Made by a program: the position numbers and the translations under genes. DNA of 64,000 nt, taken from NCBI RefSeq assembly GCF_042653925.1, contig NZ_JBHSFQ010000012.1, positions 62,001 to 126,000 of the forward strand. Reading direction: 5' to 3'. This document shows, one piece after another, positions 8,804 to 16,681 of the stretch. Source of the DNA: Nocardiopsis_B mangrovi (GTDB taxonomy: Bacteria > Actinomycetota > Actinomycetes > Streptosporangiales > Streptosporangiaceae). Below the pieces are notes generated by a model, which made no database searches, was not told where the DNA came from, and saw only the letters and a program-made list of their open reading frames with translations. Positions within the stretch are counted from its first letter, which is position 1. Each line of letters starts with the position of its first letter.

Positions 8804-9589
8804 ATGCCGCTCAGCGACGAGGCGTTCAGCGCCCATGTGACCGACACCCTCGCCCACCTCAAAGGGGTCCACGCCGTGGCACTCGGCGGATCCCGCGCCA
8901 CCGGCACCCACACCTCCGACAGCGACTGGGATCTAGCCGTCTACTACCGGCACCGGTTCGACCCCGGACAGCTCCGCCACCTGGGCTGGGAGGGAGAGGT
9001 CTCCGACATCGGCGGCTGGGGCGGCGGCGTGTTCAACGGCGGGGCCCGGCTCCAGGCCGACGGCCGCCGGGTCGACGTCCACTACCGCGACCTCGACGAC
9101 GTCGAGTTCCGCCTCGCAGAAGCACAGCGGGGGCGCTTCGACGTCGAACGCCTCGCCTTCCACCTCGCGGGCGTCCCGACCTACATCGTGGTCGCCGAAC
9201 TCGCGGTGAACGAGGTCCTGCACGGGGAGCTGCCGCGGCCCGGCTACCCCGAGGCGCTGCGCACCTCCGCCCCCGCCCGGTGGTGGGGCGATGCCCGCCT
9301 GACGCTCGACTACGCCCGCACCGCCCACGCCCAGCGGGGGCACCTGGCCGACACCGCCGGAGCGATCGCGGTCGCCGCGGCCCAGGCCGCCCACGCGGTG
9401 ATGGCCGCGCGCGGCACCTGGGTCACCAACGAGAAGCGGCTCCTCGACACCGCCGGCGTGCGCGGGATCGACACCATCCTGGCGGGACTCGACACCGAAG
9501 CGGCGACCCTGATGGCGGCGACCGATGCCGCGGCGGTCCTCCTCGGCGGCGCGGTCGCCGCGGCCACGGAGGACAAGGCCGCCTTCTGA
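8804..9589 (+). CDS. Nucleotidyltransferase domain protein
   Basis: This 261-aa protein carries the Pol-beta-type nucleotidyltransferase signature GGSRATGTHTSDSDWDLAVYY (GS-x9-DxD), with a later carboxylate in VDVHYRD. A helical C-terminal half follows, rich in Ala and His. Similar stand-alone actinobacterial proteins are annotated as nucleotidyltransferases and may be AMP- or NMP-transferases acting on proteins or small molecules; aminoglycoside nucleotidyltransferases share the fold. ATG 8804 lies only 30 bp from the divergent kinase start, so the two promoters must overlap. The substrate is unknown. Confidence 0.85.
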   Translation: MPLSDEAFSAHVTDTLAHLKGVHAVALGGSRATGTHTSDSDWDLAVYYRHRFDPGQLRHLGWEGEVSDIGGWGGGVFNGGARLQADGRRVDVHYRDLDDVEFRLAEAQRGRFDVERLAFHLAGVPTYIVVAELAVNEVLHGELPRPGYPEALRTSAPARWWGDARLTLDYARTAHAQRGHLADTAGAIAVAAAQAAHAVMAARGTWVTNEKRLLDTAGVRGIDTILAGLDTEAATLMAATDAAAVLLGGAVAAATEDKAAF

Positions 9590-9605
9590 CCCGTCGTGTA
9601 CACGG

Positions 9606-9689
9606 GGCTGCGCCGCCCTCGCAAGGAGGGGTTTCCCGGGGAAGCCATGCCCGGGAAAGCCTCGCCTTGACGATGAGGGCGGCGCAGCC
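9606..9689. repeat. 84-nt long imperfect hairpin element
   Basis: The outer arms 9606-9620 and 9675-9689 are perfect 15-bp complements. The inner arms 9623-9640 and 9650-9668 pair over about 17 positions with two mismatches and a one-base bulge, around a 9-nt loop. A TTTT lies at 9701-9704. It sits just after the nucleotidyltransferase stop. It could be a strong bidirectional terminator, a small structured RNA or a MITE-like palindromic element. I found no second copy in this window. Confidence 0.75.
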
Positions 9690-9784
9690 GCTCGATCCGG
9701 TTTTCTCGTGTGTTCGAAGTGCGGTGGAACCGCAACCGACGCCTGTACGTCGTAGATTTCTTAATGTGCGATCGGCGCGGTACC

Positions 9785-10600
9785 TCAGCGGGTCTGAGCG
9801 GCGTGCCGGGCGACGAGGATCAGGCAGCCCACCTCGGGCAGCTCTTCGGTGACGGCGACGATGCGGCCGGCGTCGGTGGCGGGATCCGCCACCAGCCCGC
9901 TCCGCCGGAACCGCTCGGCCATGCGGGGCACGGTCGGGCTGGTGTGCTGCGAGACGTCCACCAGCTCGACCACGTCGAGCCCGGCCTCGCGGGTCAGGCG
10001 CAGGTAGTCGTCGAGCGTGGCCCCTCCCCCGTTGAGGACCTCCTCGGACCTGCGCAGCAGGTCCGCGTCTCCCGCGCCCTCGGGCACCAGCACGTCGGTC
10101 AGGACGAGCCGCCCCCCGCGCCGGAGCACCCGCGCCATCTCCCGCAGGGCGACGCCGCGGTCCATGTGCAGGATCGACTCCAGCGCCAGGACCGCGTCGA
10201 ACGAGGCGTCGTCGTAGGGCATGCGCATCGCGTCGGCGCACTCGAAGGAGACCAGGCGGTCCAGCCCCTCGGCCCGGGCACGCCGGTTGGCGTCGTCGAC
10301 CTGCCCCTCGTTGACCGAGATCCCCAGCACACCGGCACCGGTGGCCCGGGCCACCCGCAGCGCCGGCTTGCCGATTCCGCACCCCACATCGAGCACCCGG
10401 TGCCCGACGTCGACACCGAGCCGCCCGATGAGGACGTCGGTGAACCGGTCGGTGGCGCTCTCGACCGACCGGGGGTCGTCGGGGGTGTCCCAGTAGCCGA
10501 AATGGAAATTGTCGTCCCACGCGCGGCTCAACAGCGGTCCGAGCGTGTCGTAGAAACGGGCGACCCCACCCGGAACCGGCCGGTCGTCGTGGAGTTCCAT
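9785..10600 (-). CDS. SAM-dependent small-molecule methyltransferase (RebM/27-O-demethylrifamycin-type)
   Basis: This 271-aa class I methyltransferase has the natural-product O-methyltransferase look: FYDTLGPLLSRAWDDNFHFGYW at the N-terminus, the SAM-binding motif VLDVGCGIGKPALRVA, ISVNEGQVDDANRRA for the adenine/ribose loop, and MPYDDASFDAVLALESILHM. The ATG at 10600 has GAGGTG 5 nt upstream. Members methylate macrolides, indolocarbazoles and prenyl phosphates. No biosynthetic gene is adjacent. It is divergent from the erm leader region, so a drug-linked role is possible but unproven. Confidence 0.85.
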   Translation of the reverse strand: MELHDDRPVPGGVARFYDTLGPLLSRAWDDNFHFGYWDTPDDPRSVESATDRFTDVLIGRLGVDVGHRVLDVGCGIGKPALRVARATGAGVLGISVNEGQVDDANRRARAEGLDRLVSFECADAMRMPYDDASFDAVLALESILHMDRGVALREMARVLRRGGRLVLTDVLVPEGAGDADLLRRSEEVLNGGGATLDDYLRLTREAGLDVVELVDVSQHTSPTVPRMAERFRRSGLVADPATDAGRIVAVTEELPEVGCLILVARHAAQTR

Positions 10601-10942
10601 AAGGCACCTCGATTTCCTTCGCCGGGCGCGGTGCACGGCGGAGAGGGGGCGGAAGGAAGCTTGGAGGAGCCACCGGCCGCGCGAAACGCGGACCGTGATA
10701 TCTCCACCCATTCGGACGGATCGGCGAATTCCGATCGCAGGGGAACGTTCGGAATTCAACAGAAATCGCATCCCAAGAACACTTTATCGAAATCCCTTGG
10801 GGCGTACCCGTTCATCGTGGAAAACCCGCGCATCCGCCGTCTCGGCGCCGGAGGGGGGCCCGGGGCGCGCGGGCGCCGCCCGCTGCGCACCCGCGGAAAA
10901 ACCCGTGGCGCGCGCCTTCGGCCGTGGGGTAGCTTGCGCCTC
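10601..10942. other. Divergent regulatory region between methyltransferase and erm leader
   Basis: About 340 bp separate the two divergent transcripts. The part next to the methyltransferase (10600-10820) is less GC-rich than the surrounding genes and probably holds its promoter. No gene is visible in this interval. Confidence 0.5.
10897..10935 (+). promoter_or_regulatory. Putative promoter of a leaderless erm leader transcript
   Basis: A TAGCTT -10 box (10930-10935) ends 7 nt before the ATG of the short leader ORF, the spacing of a leaderless transcript. A short A-tract (10897-10901) lies about 41-45 bp before the predicted start site. That is where the AT-rich box of WhiB7-dependent promoters sits, and WhiB7 controls erm genes in other actinobacteria. 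No good -35 hexamer is visible. The WhiB7 link is inference. Confidence 0.4.
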
Positions 10943-11062
10943 ATGTGTGGCATCTGTGCTCTGACCGACCGCCGGGGTTCGGCCCGGTGGGGGGCGGCTC
11001 TCGTGCGCCGTCCGCGCCTCCGGACCGACGTCCTGGACCGGTCGACCCGAGCCCGCATCTGA
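10943..11062 (+). CDS. Putative erm leader peptide (39 aa)
   Basis: This short ORF begins MCGICALTDRRGSARWGAAL and ends 9 nt before a stable hairpin, about 290 bp upstream of erm. Its position and size, directly after a -10 box and before an attenuator-like stem, fit the leader peptides that control macrolide-resistance methyltransferases by ribosome stalling. The MCGIC opening resembles the N-terminus of class II glutamine amidotransferases, but no such domain follows. Expression is inferred from layout only. Confidence 0.45.
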   Translation: MCGICALTDRRGSARWGAALVRRPRLRTDVLDRSTRARI

Positions 11063-11070
11063 CCCGCGTC

Positions 11071-11098
11071 GCGGCCTGATCGCCCGATCACCGGCCGC
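11071..11098 (+). promoter_or_regulatory. Attenuator-like hairpin after the erm leader ORF
   Basis: GCGGCC (11071-11076) pairs with GGCCGC (11093-11098), enclosing the inverted repeat TGATCG/CGATCA (11077-11082 with 11085-11090). It starts 9 nt after the leader stop. A stalled or terminating ribosome on the leader would be placed to alter this stem, consistent with attenuation control of erm. Confidence 0.5.
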
Positions 11099-11350
11099 AC
11101 CGCGGCGGCACCACCGTGCCGTCCGACCACCCGTGCGCCGTGCGGCGCCGGGGTTCCGACGCATACCCGGCGCTCGCTCGCTCGCTTCCGCCGCCGCCCC
11201 GCGCGGCGGCCCCACACCGGTCCAGGGCCCAGCCATGTCCACCGAACATCGGACGGGCGGCCCGGATCGCTTTCGCATGCCCATGGCCGCAGCTCGGCCG
11301 CTCCCGCGCCGCCCGTCCCCGTCCGCCGCCCCACAGCGGCAGGAACGGAC

Positions 11351-12247
11351 GTGCCCATGGGATCCGCACGACGCGACCGCCCCCAGCCCACCCCGCCCCG
11401 CGGCGGCGCCTCCGCGCGCCGCACCGCGGCCGGCCCCCGCCGCAACGGCGGCGACCGCGGCCGGCGCCGCACCCTCTCGCAGAACTTCCTCACCGACACC
11501 GGGCTCGCCCGCGCACTGGTGCGCACCGCCGGGGTCGGCCCCGGCGATCTCGTGGTCGAGATCGGCGCCGGCGAGGGCATGCTCACCCGGTTCCTCGCCT
11601 CCGCCTGCCGCCGGCTCATCGCCTACGAGGTCGACCCCGCCCTCGCCGCGGGCCTCTCCCGGCGCTTCGCCGGACGCGGGGTCACCGTCGAACACGCCGA
11701 CATCCGCACCGCCGCACCCCCCGGTGACTCCTTCGCCGCAGTCGGCAACATCCCCTACTCCATCACGGCCGACATCGTCGACTGGTGCCTCGCCGCCCGC
11801 GGCCTGACCTCGGCCACCCTGGTCACCCAGCTCGAATACGCGCGCAAACGGACCGGTGGCTACGGCCGCTGGAGCCGGCTCACCGTCCGCACCTGGCCCG
11901 ACTTCTCCTGGGAAATGGGACGGCGGATCCCGCGCGACCGCTTCCACCCCGTGCCCCGTGTGGACTCCGCCGTCCTGCTCCTGCGCCGGCGGGCGCGTCC
12001 GCTGCTGCCGGCGCACCTGCGCGGCGCCTACCGGCGCCTGGTCGACCTCGGCTTCACCGGCACGGGCGGCTCCCTGCGGGCCTCCCTGCGAACGGCGCAC
12101 GCCGCCCACCGCGTCGACGCCGCCCTGGCCGCCGCCGGGATCGGCCGCACCACGGTGGTCGCCTTCGTCGCGCCGGACCAGTGGATCACCCTGGCCGCCC
12201 ACCTCCTGGACACCGCCCGGCGCCCCGGCACCCGCCACGGCGGATGA
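11351..12247 (+). CDS. erm: 23S rRNA (adenine-N6)-methyltransferase, Erm family
   Basis: This 298-aa enzyme should methylate the macrolide-binding adenine (A2058, E. coli numbering) of 23S rRNA and give macrolide-lincosamide-streptogramin resistance. It has the Erm signature RRRTLSQNFLTD, the SAM motif VVEIGAGEGMLTRFLA, and the catalytic motif NIPYSITADIV (motif IV NIPY). An Arg-rich N-terminal extension is typical of actinomycete Erm proteins. GTG 11351 has AGGA 6 nt upstream; ATG 11357 is an equally plausible start. KsgA/RsmA has a similar fold, but its housekeeping version normally lies with ispE and lacks this Arg-rich N-terminus. The leader and hairpin upstream suggest drug-inducible expression. 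Confidence 0.88.
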   Translation: MPMGSARRDRPQPTPPRGGASARRTAAGPRRNGGDRGRRRTLSQNFLTDTGLARALVRTAGVGPGDLVVEIGAGEGMLTRFLASACRRLIAYEVDPALAAGLSRRFAGRGVTVEHADIRTAAPPGDSFAAVGNIPYSITADIVDWCLAARGLTSATLVTQLEYARKRTGGYGRWSRLTVRTWPDFSWEMGRRIPRDRFHPVPRVDSAVLLLRRRARPLLPAHLRGAYRRLVDLGFTGTGGSLRASLRTAHAAHRVDAALAAAGIGRTTVVAFVAPDQWITLAAHLLDTARRPGTRHGG

Positions 12248-12626
12248 CCCCGCGGCACGCGCTCCGGCGCCGGTCGTCACGACGGCCGGCGCCGGCCCTG
12301 TGGGCGATCGGCCACCGGTGGGCGGTGCTCCGGGCCCGGCCCGCACCCCCGGAGCACCGCCACGGGCCGTTAGCCCCCGCGGGCCGCCCACCGGGCACGA
12401 GCCCCCGCCCCGGCCGCCCGGGGCGGCCGGGGCGCGGTGTCCACCACGTGTCGGCACGTGCGATCACTTGCGCGCCCATGGGCTAGCCTCGCCTTCGGGC
12501 GGGGCTCGGCCCGGCGCGCGGGCCGCCGGGCGCGGGCCGGGGCACCGGCCCGCGGCACGCCGGCCGGACGGCCGCGGACACGGCCGGAGCCGTCCACCTC
12601 CCGGTGCGCCACGCACCGGGGACACC
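12248..12626. other. Intergenic region with two hairpins between erm and the SNF2 gene
   Basis: About 380 bp with no supportable gene. It holds the erm terminator (12264-12295) and a second hairpin at 12485-12506: a 9-bp stem with one G-T wobble capped by a UUCG tetraloop. A TAGCCT hexamer (12484-12489) overlapping that stem could be a -10 box for the helicase gene; if so, the hairpin is not in the helicase mRNA but would end transcripts from the left. Confidence 0.5.
12264..12295 (+). terminator. erm terminator hairpin
   Basis: The 10-base sequence CCGGCGCCGG occurs at 12264-12273 and again at 12286-12295. Because it is self-complementary, the copies pair across a 12-nt loop. It lies 16 bp after the erm stop. 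Confidence 0.6.
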
Positions 12627-15600
12627 ATGACACCGAAAGGGGCGCGGGTGCTCGTCGTCCACGGAGCCTGGCGGACGTCGCCCGCCGGCGGCGAACTCCT
12701 GCTGTGGGCGGAGGACTCCACCGCGCCCGCCCGCACGGCCGCCCGCGCCCGGCCCCGCCCCCACCCCTACGCCGCACCCGAAGCCCTCCTGCGCGACACC
12801 CTCGCCGCGGCCCCCGGCGGCACCGGCGCCGACCACGGCGCCCGCCTCGCCAAAACCCGCGCGACCGCCCTCGACCTCCTGCTGCCCGGATCCCCCACCC
12901 ACCCCCTCCCCTCCCCCGCTCTGGGACCCGTGCCCGACGCCCCCGATGTCCCCGCCCCGGCCCTGCTCCCGTGGCGCGTGCCCGCCCTCGCGGTCCCCGC
13001 CGAACACGCCCCCGCGCTCCTGGCCGCCCTGCGCGCCGCTCCCGCCGGCGACACCGCCACCGGCCCGGGCCTGCGCCACCTCGCCGCCGTCCTCGACTTC
13101 GCCGAGCACCTCGCCTCGACCGGGCGGCTGCTCCCCCGCCTCGTCGGCCACCCGCCCCGCGCCCTCTGGCGCCCCGTCCTCACCGGCGCCGACGCCGCCC
13201 AGGCCGCCGAACTCGCCGCCGCCCTGCCGCCCGTCGCCCGCGCCCACACCGACCCCGACCGCGATCCGCCGCAGGCGCTGGCCGCCCACGCCCTCAACGA
13301 CCTCCTCGACGCCGTCGCCCGGGCCCGGCCGGCGCCGACCCGCGGCCTGGCCCCGCTCGCCGCGGCCCTCACCGCCTCCGATCCCCTCCTCGCGCCCGAC
13401 GCCGCCGACACGGCCGCCCCCCTGGCCGCCCGGCTGCGCGCCTGGCACCACGACGCCGAACGCGCGCCCTCCCGGGCCCGGCTCCTGTTCCGCCTCATCG
13501 AACCGCAGCGCTCCCCCGGCCCCGACCCGCAGGCCCCGCCGGGCACCGGCTCCGGCGCCGCCGCGGAGACCTGGCGGGTGGAGTTCTGGGTGCAGTCCAG
13601 CACCGACCCCAGCCTCCAACTCCCCCTGGCCGACCTCTGGCTGGGCCACGGCGGCGCGTGGCTGCCCGACGACGTCGAATCCGCCATGCTCGCCGATCTC
13701 AACCGTGCCGCCCGCCACTACCCGGCCGTGCGCGGCGCGCTGCGGGAACTGGCCCCCTCCGGCATCACCATGGGCACCGGCGGCGCCCATGTGTTCATCC
13801 GCGACACCGCCCCCCGGCTCGACGCCGCCGGGTTCGCCGTCGTGCTGCCCGAGTGGTCCGGGCGCCCGTCCTTGGGGCTCCGGCTCACCGCCCGCGAGCG
13901 GCCCGCCGCGGCCGGTGGCGGCATCTCCCCCGGGGACCTCGTCGACTTCTCCCTCGACGCGGTCCTCGGCGACACCCCGGTCGACCTCGGCGAGCTCACC
14001 GAGCTCGCCCGCCTCAAACAGCCACTGGTCCGGCTGCGCGGGCACTGGGTGGAGGTCGACCCGGCCCATCTGCGCAGCGCCCTGGAGTTCCTGCGCCGCC
14101 GCGGCCGGGGCGCGATGCGCCGCGACGAGGCCCTGCGCATGATCGTGGACCCCGGCCCCGGCGCGCTGCCCGTCACCGCGATCGACGCCGACGGCCCCCT
14201 CGGCGCCCTGCTCAACGGCGATACCGAGCGCCGGGTCGCTCCCATGGCCACCCCGCGGGACTTCACCGGGGCGCTGCGGCCCTACCAGGAGCGGGGGGCG
14301 GCCTGGCTGCGCTTCCTGGGCGGCCTCGGGCTGGGCGCGATCCTCGCCGACGACATGGGGCTGGGCAAGACCGTCCAGCTGCTCGCCCTGCTCACCGACG
14401 AACGCGGTGCCGGGCCCTCCCCCGGCCCCACGCTGATGGTCTGCCCGGTCTCCCTCGTCGGCAACTGGCAGCGCGAGACCGCCCGCTTCGCCCCGGACCT
14501 GCGCGTGCACGTCCACCACGGCCCCCAGCGCCCGCGCGGCAACGACCTCGCCCGCATCGCCGGCGCCAGCGACCTGCTCATCACCACCTACGGCGTGGTG
14601 CTGCGCGACTCCGCGGAACTGGCGGCGCTGCCCTGGCACCGGGTCGTCTGCGACGAGGCCCAGGCCGTCAAGAACAGCGGGACCCGCCAGGCGCGGGCCG
14701 TCCGCGAACTGCCCGCCGCCTCGCGCATCGCCCTCACCGGCACCCCGGTGGAGAACAACCTCGGCGAGCTCTGGTCGATCATGGAGTTCGCCAATCCGGG
14801 GCTGCTCGGGTCCCAGGCCGCCTTCCGCGCGGCGATCGCCGACCGCGTCGAGCGTTCGGTCCACGGCCGCACCGGGGGCGCGGAGCCCCCGCCCGGCGCC
14901 GCGGGCGCGTCCGGCGCCGCCGGCGACGGGGACGGGGACGGGGACGGCACGGCCCTGCTCAAGCGGCTCACGGGCCCCTTCATCCTGCGCCGCCTCAAGA
15001 CCGACCGCTCGATCATCACCGACCTGCCCGAGAAGCACGAGATCCGCACCTGGTGCACGCTCACCCCCGAACAGGCCACCCTCTACAAGGCCGCCGTCGA
15101 CGACATGACCGAGCGCATCGACGACGCCGACGGGATCCAGCGCAAGGGGCTGGTGCTGGCCACCATGGCCCGGCTCAAGCAGATCTGCAACCACCCCGCC
15201 CAGTTCCTCGCCGACGGATCCCCCCTGGCCGGGCGCTCGGGCAAGCTCGACCGGGTCGAGGGCCTGCTGGAGGAGGCCATGGCGGAAGGCGACAAGGCGC
15301 TGTGCTTCACCCAGTACACCGCCCTGGGCGACCGGCTCGCGCCCTACCTGGCCGCGCGGCTGGACCGCGAGGTGCTGTGGCTGCACGGCGGCACACCGCG
15401 CGCGCGGCGCGAGGAGATGGTGCGGCGCTTCCAGGAGTCCGCCGAGCCCGCCGTGTTCCTGCTCTCGCTCAAGGCCGCCGGCACCGGGCTCAACCTCACC
15501 GCCGCCAACCACGTCGTCCACTTCGACCGGTGGTGGAACCCGGCCGTCGAGGACCAGGCCACCGACCGCGCCTTCCGCATCGGGCAGCGGCGCGACGTCC

Positions 15601-15776
15601 AGGTCCGCAAACTCATCTGCGTGGGCACCCTGGAGGAACGCGTGGACGACATGATCCAGCGCAAGAAGGCGCTCGCCGAGAGCGTCGTCGGCACCGGGGA
15701 GGACTGGCTGACCGAGCTGTCGACCGAGGACCTGCGCGACGTCATCCGCCTGGCCCCCGAGGCGGTCACCCGGTGA
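12627..15776 (+). CDS. SNF2-family DEAD/DEAH-box helicase
   Basis: This 1049-aa ATP-dependent DNA translocase has a large N-terminal region (about 540 aa) typical of bacterial SNF2 proteins of this type. The two RecA-like lobes follow: Walker A in DDMGLGKT (Lys581), the Walker B box DEAQ beginning at Asp676, TGTPVENN (motif III), FILRRLKTDR, and in lobe 2 CFTQYTALGDR, LSLKAAGTGLNLTAANHV and DRAFRIGQ (motif VI). A Gly/Asp run (GDGDGDGDG) sits between the lobes. ATG 12627 follows GGGGA. The stop overlaps the SWIM-protein start in GTGA. Such pairs are widespread in actinobacteria; a DNA repair or phage-defence role has been suggested but is not settled. Confidence 0.93.
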   Translation: MTPKGARVLVVHGAWRTSPAGGELLLWAEDSTAPARTAARARPRPHPYAAPEALLRDTLAAAPGGTGADHGARLAKTRATALDLLLPGSPTHPLPSPALGPVPDAPDVPAPALLPWRVPALAVPAEHAPALLAALRAAPAGDTATGPGLRHLAAVLDFAEHLASTGRLLPRLVGHPPRALWRPVLTGADAAQAAELAAALPPVARAHTDPDRDPPQALAAHALNDLLDAVARARPAPTRGLAPLAAALTASDPLLAPDAADTAAPLAARLRAWHHDAERAPSRARLLFRLIEPQRSPGPDPQAPPGTGSGAAAETWRVEFWVQSSTDPSLQLPLADLWLGHGGAWLPDDVESAMLADLNRAARHYPAVRGALRELAPSGITMGTGGAHVFIRDTAPRLDAAGFAVVLPEWSGRPSLGLRLTARERPAAAGGGISPGDLVDFSLDAVLGDTPVDLGELTELARLKQPLVRLRGHWVEVDPAHLRSALEFLRRRGRGAMRRDEALRMIVDPGPGALPVTAIDADGPLGALLNGDTERRVAPMATPRDFTGALRPYQERGAAWLRFLGGLGLGAILADDMGLGKTVQLLALLTDERGAGPSPGPTLMVCPVSLVGNWQRETARFAPDLRVHVHHGPQRPRGNDLARIAGASDLLITTYGVVLRDSAELAALPWHRVVCDEAQAVKNSGTRQARAVRELPAASRIALTGTPVENNLGELWSIMEFANPGLLGSQAAFRAAIADRVERSVHGRTGGAEPPPGAAGASGAAGDGDGDGDGTALLKRLTGPFILRRLKTDRSIITDLPEKHEIRTWCTLTPEQATLYKAAVDDMTERIDDADGIQRKGLVLATMARLKQICNHPAQFLADGSPLAGRSGKLDRVEGLLEEAMAEGDKALCFTQYTALGDRLAPYLAARLDREVLWLHGGTPRARREEMVRRFQESAEPAVFLLSLKAAGTGLNLTAANHVVHFDRWWNPAVEDQATDRAFRIGQRRDVQVRKLICVGTLEERVDDMIQRKKALAESVVGTGEDWLTELSTEDLRDVIRLAPEAVTR

Positions 15777-16597
15777 GCCCCGCTGCGGGCGGCCCCCGTG
15801 AGGGCCGCACCTGGTGGTCGCGCCGGTTCATCGAGGCCCTGGAGTCCGGCACCGAGTCCGGGCGCCTCGAACGCGGCCGCGGCTACGCCCGGCAGGGTGC
15901 CGTGCGCGCCCTCACCGTGCGCGCCGGCGAGGTCACCGCCCAGGTCCAGGGGTCGCGTGCCCGCCCCTACCGGGTCAGCCTCATCGTGCCCGTCCTCGAC
16001 GACGACCAGTGGGCCACCGTCACCGCCGCGCTGGCCGGCCAGCCGCTCTTCCGCGCGCACCTGCTCGCCGGCGAACTGCCGCCCGAGGTCGAGCGCGTCT
16101 TCGACGTCCTGGGCCTGCGGCTGTTCCCGGCCGGTCTCGGCGACACCGTGCTCACCTGCTCGTGCCCCGACTGGGGGCACCCCTGCAAACACGTGGCCGC
16201 GGCGCTCTACGTGCTCGCCGGCTCCCTCGACGACGACCCGTTCCTGCTCCTGGCCTGGCTGGGCCGCGAACGGGGCGCGTTCCTGTCCGAGCTGCGCCGC
16301 CGCTCCCGGAGCGCGCCGCAGGACCCCGCCGCGGGCGGCGGCGACGCCTTCCCCGACCTCCCGCCGCCCGCGGACGCCGCACCCGCGCCTCTGCCGGACT
16401 CCCCCGAGGGGTTCTGGTCGTCCCCCACGCCGCCCCGGGCCGTCCCGGTGACGCGTGCGGAACCGGTCGTGCCGGCGGTGGACCCGCCGGAGGGCTCCGC
16501 AGGTCTCGTCGGCGACCTCGCGCCGCTGTACGAGAGGCGGGCGCGCGGCGGCCCCGCGGATGGCGCGCGCAGGGGCTATTCGGACCGCCTTTATTGA
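15773..16597 (+). CDS. SWIM zinc-finger protein
   Basis: This 274-aa protein is coupled to the SNF2 helicase by a GTGA overlap. The N-terminus (GRTWWSRRFIEALES) and the zinc motif CSCPDWGHPCKH near residues 127-138 (CxCx-CxH, the SWIM signature) identify it. The motif binds zinc and probably DNA or protein. The last 90 residues are Pro/Ala-rich and look disordered. It probably serves as the DNA- or partner-binding subunit of the helicase. Confidence 0.9.
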   Translation: MSPAAGGPREGRTWWSRRFIEALESGTESGRLERGRGYARQGAVRALTVRAGEVTAQVQGSRARPYRVSLIVPVLDDDQWATVTAALAGQPLFRAHLLAGELPPEVERVFDVLGLRLFPAGLGDTVLTCSCPDWGHPCKHVAAALYVLAGSLDDDPFLLLAWLGRERGAFLSELRRRSRSAPQDPAAGGGDAFPDLPPPADAAPAPLPDSPEGFWSSPTPPRAVPVTRAEPVVPAVDPPEGSAGLVGDLAPLYERRARGGPADGARRGYSDRLY

Positions 16598-16681
16598 GGA
16601 ATCACCCATCGAACCGGACTCGGATGGCTAGGATGCGCAGCATCCGCACGATCATCGATGCCGCGCGAGGTGGGCGTTTCC

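Noticed and set aside
9700..9760. Possible transposase zinc-ribbon remnant (CSKCGG)
   Set aside because: Only a handful of residues in a short open frame, with no inverted repeats or target duplication seen; a chance match.
10943..11062. Fragment of a class II glutamine amidotransferase (MCGIC start)
   Set aside because: Only the first residues resemble the family, and the frame stops after 39 codons with no further similarity; the leader-peptide reading fits the layout better.
11235..11350. Second leader ORF starting at ATG 11235
   Set aside because: The frame continues far into erm out of frame instead of stopping before it, so it is unlikely to act as an attenuating leader.
11351..12247. 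Housekeeping dimethyladenosine transferase RsmA/KsgA
   Set aside because: The Arg-rich N-terminus, SQNFLTD form, isolated position and leader arrangement favour Erm over KsgA.
12483..15521. Antisense 1000-codon frame opposite the SNF2 gene
   Set aside because: No domain, no ribosome binding site; a shadow of the helicase gene.
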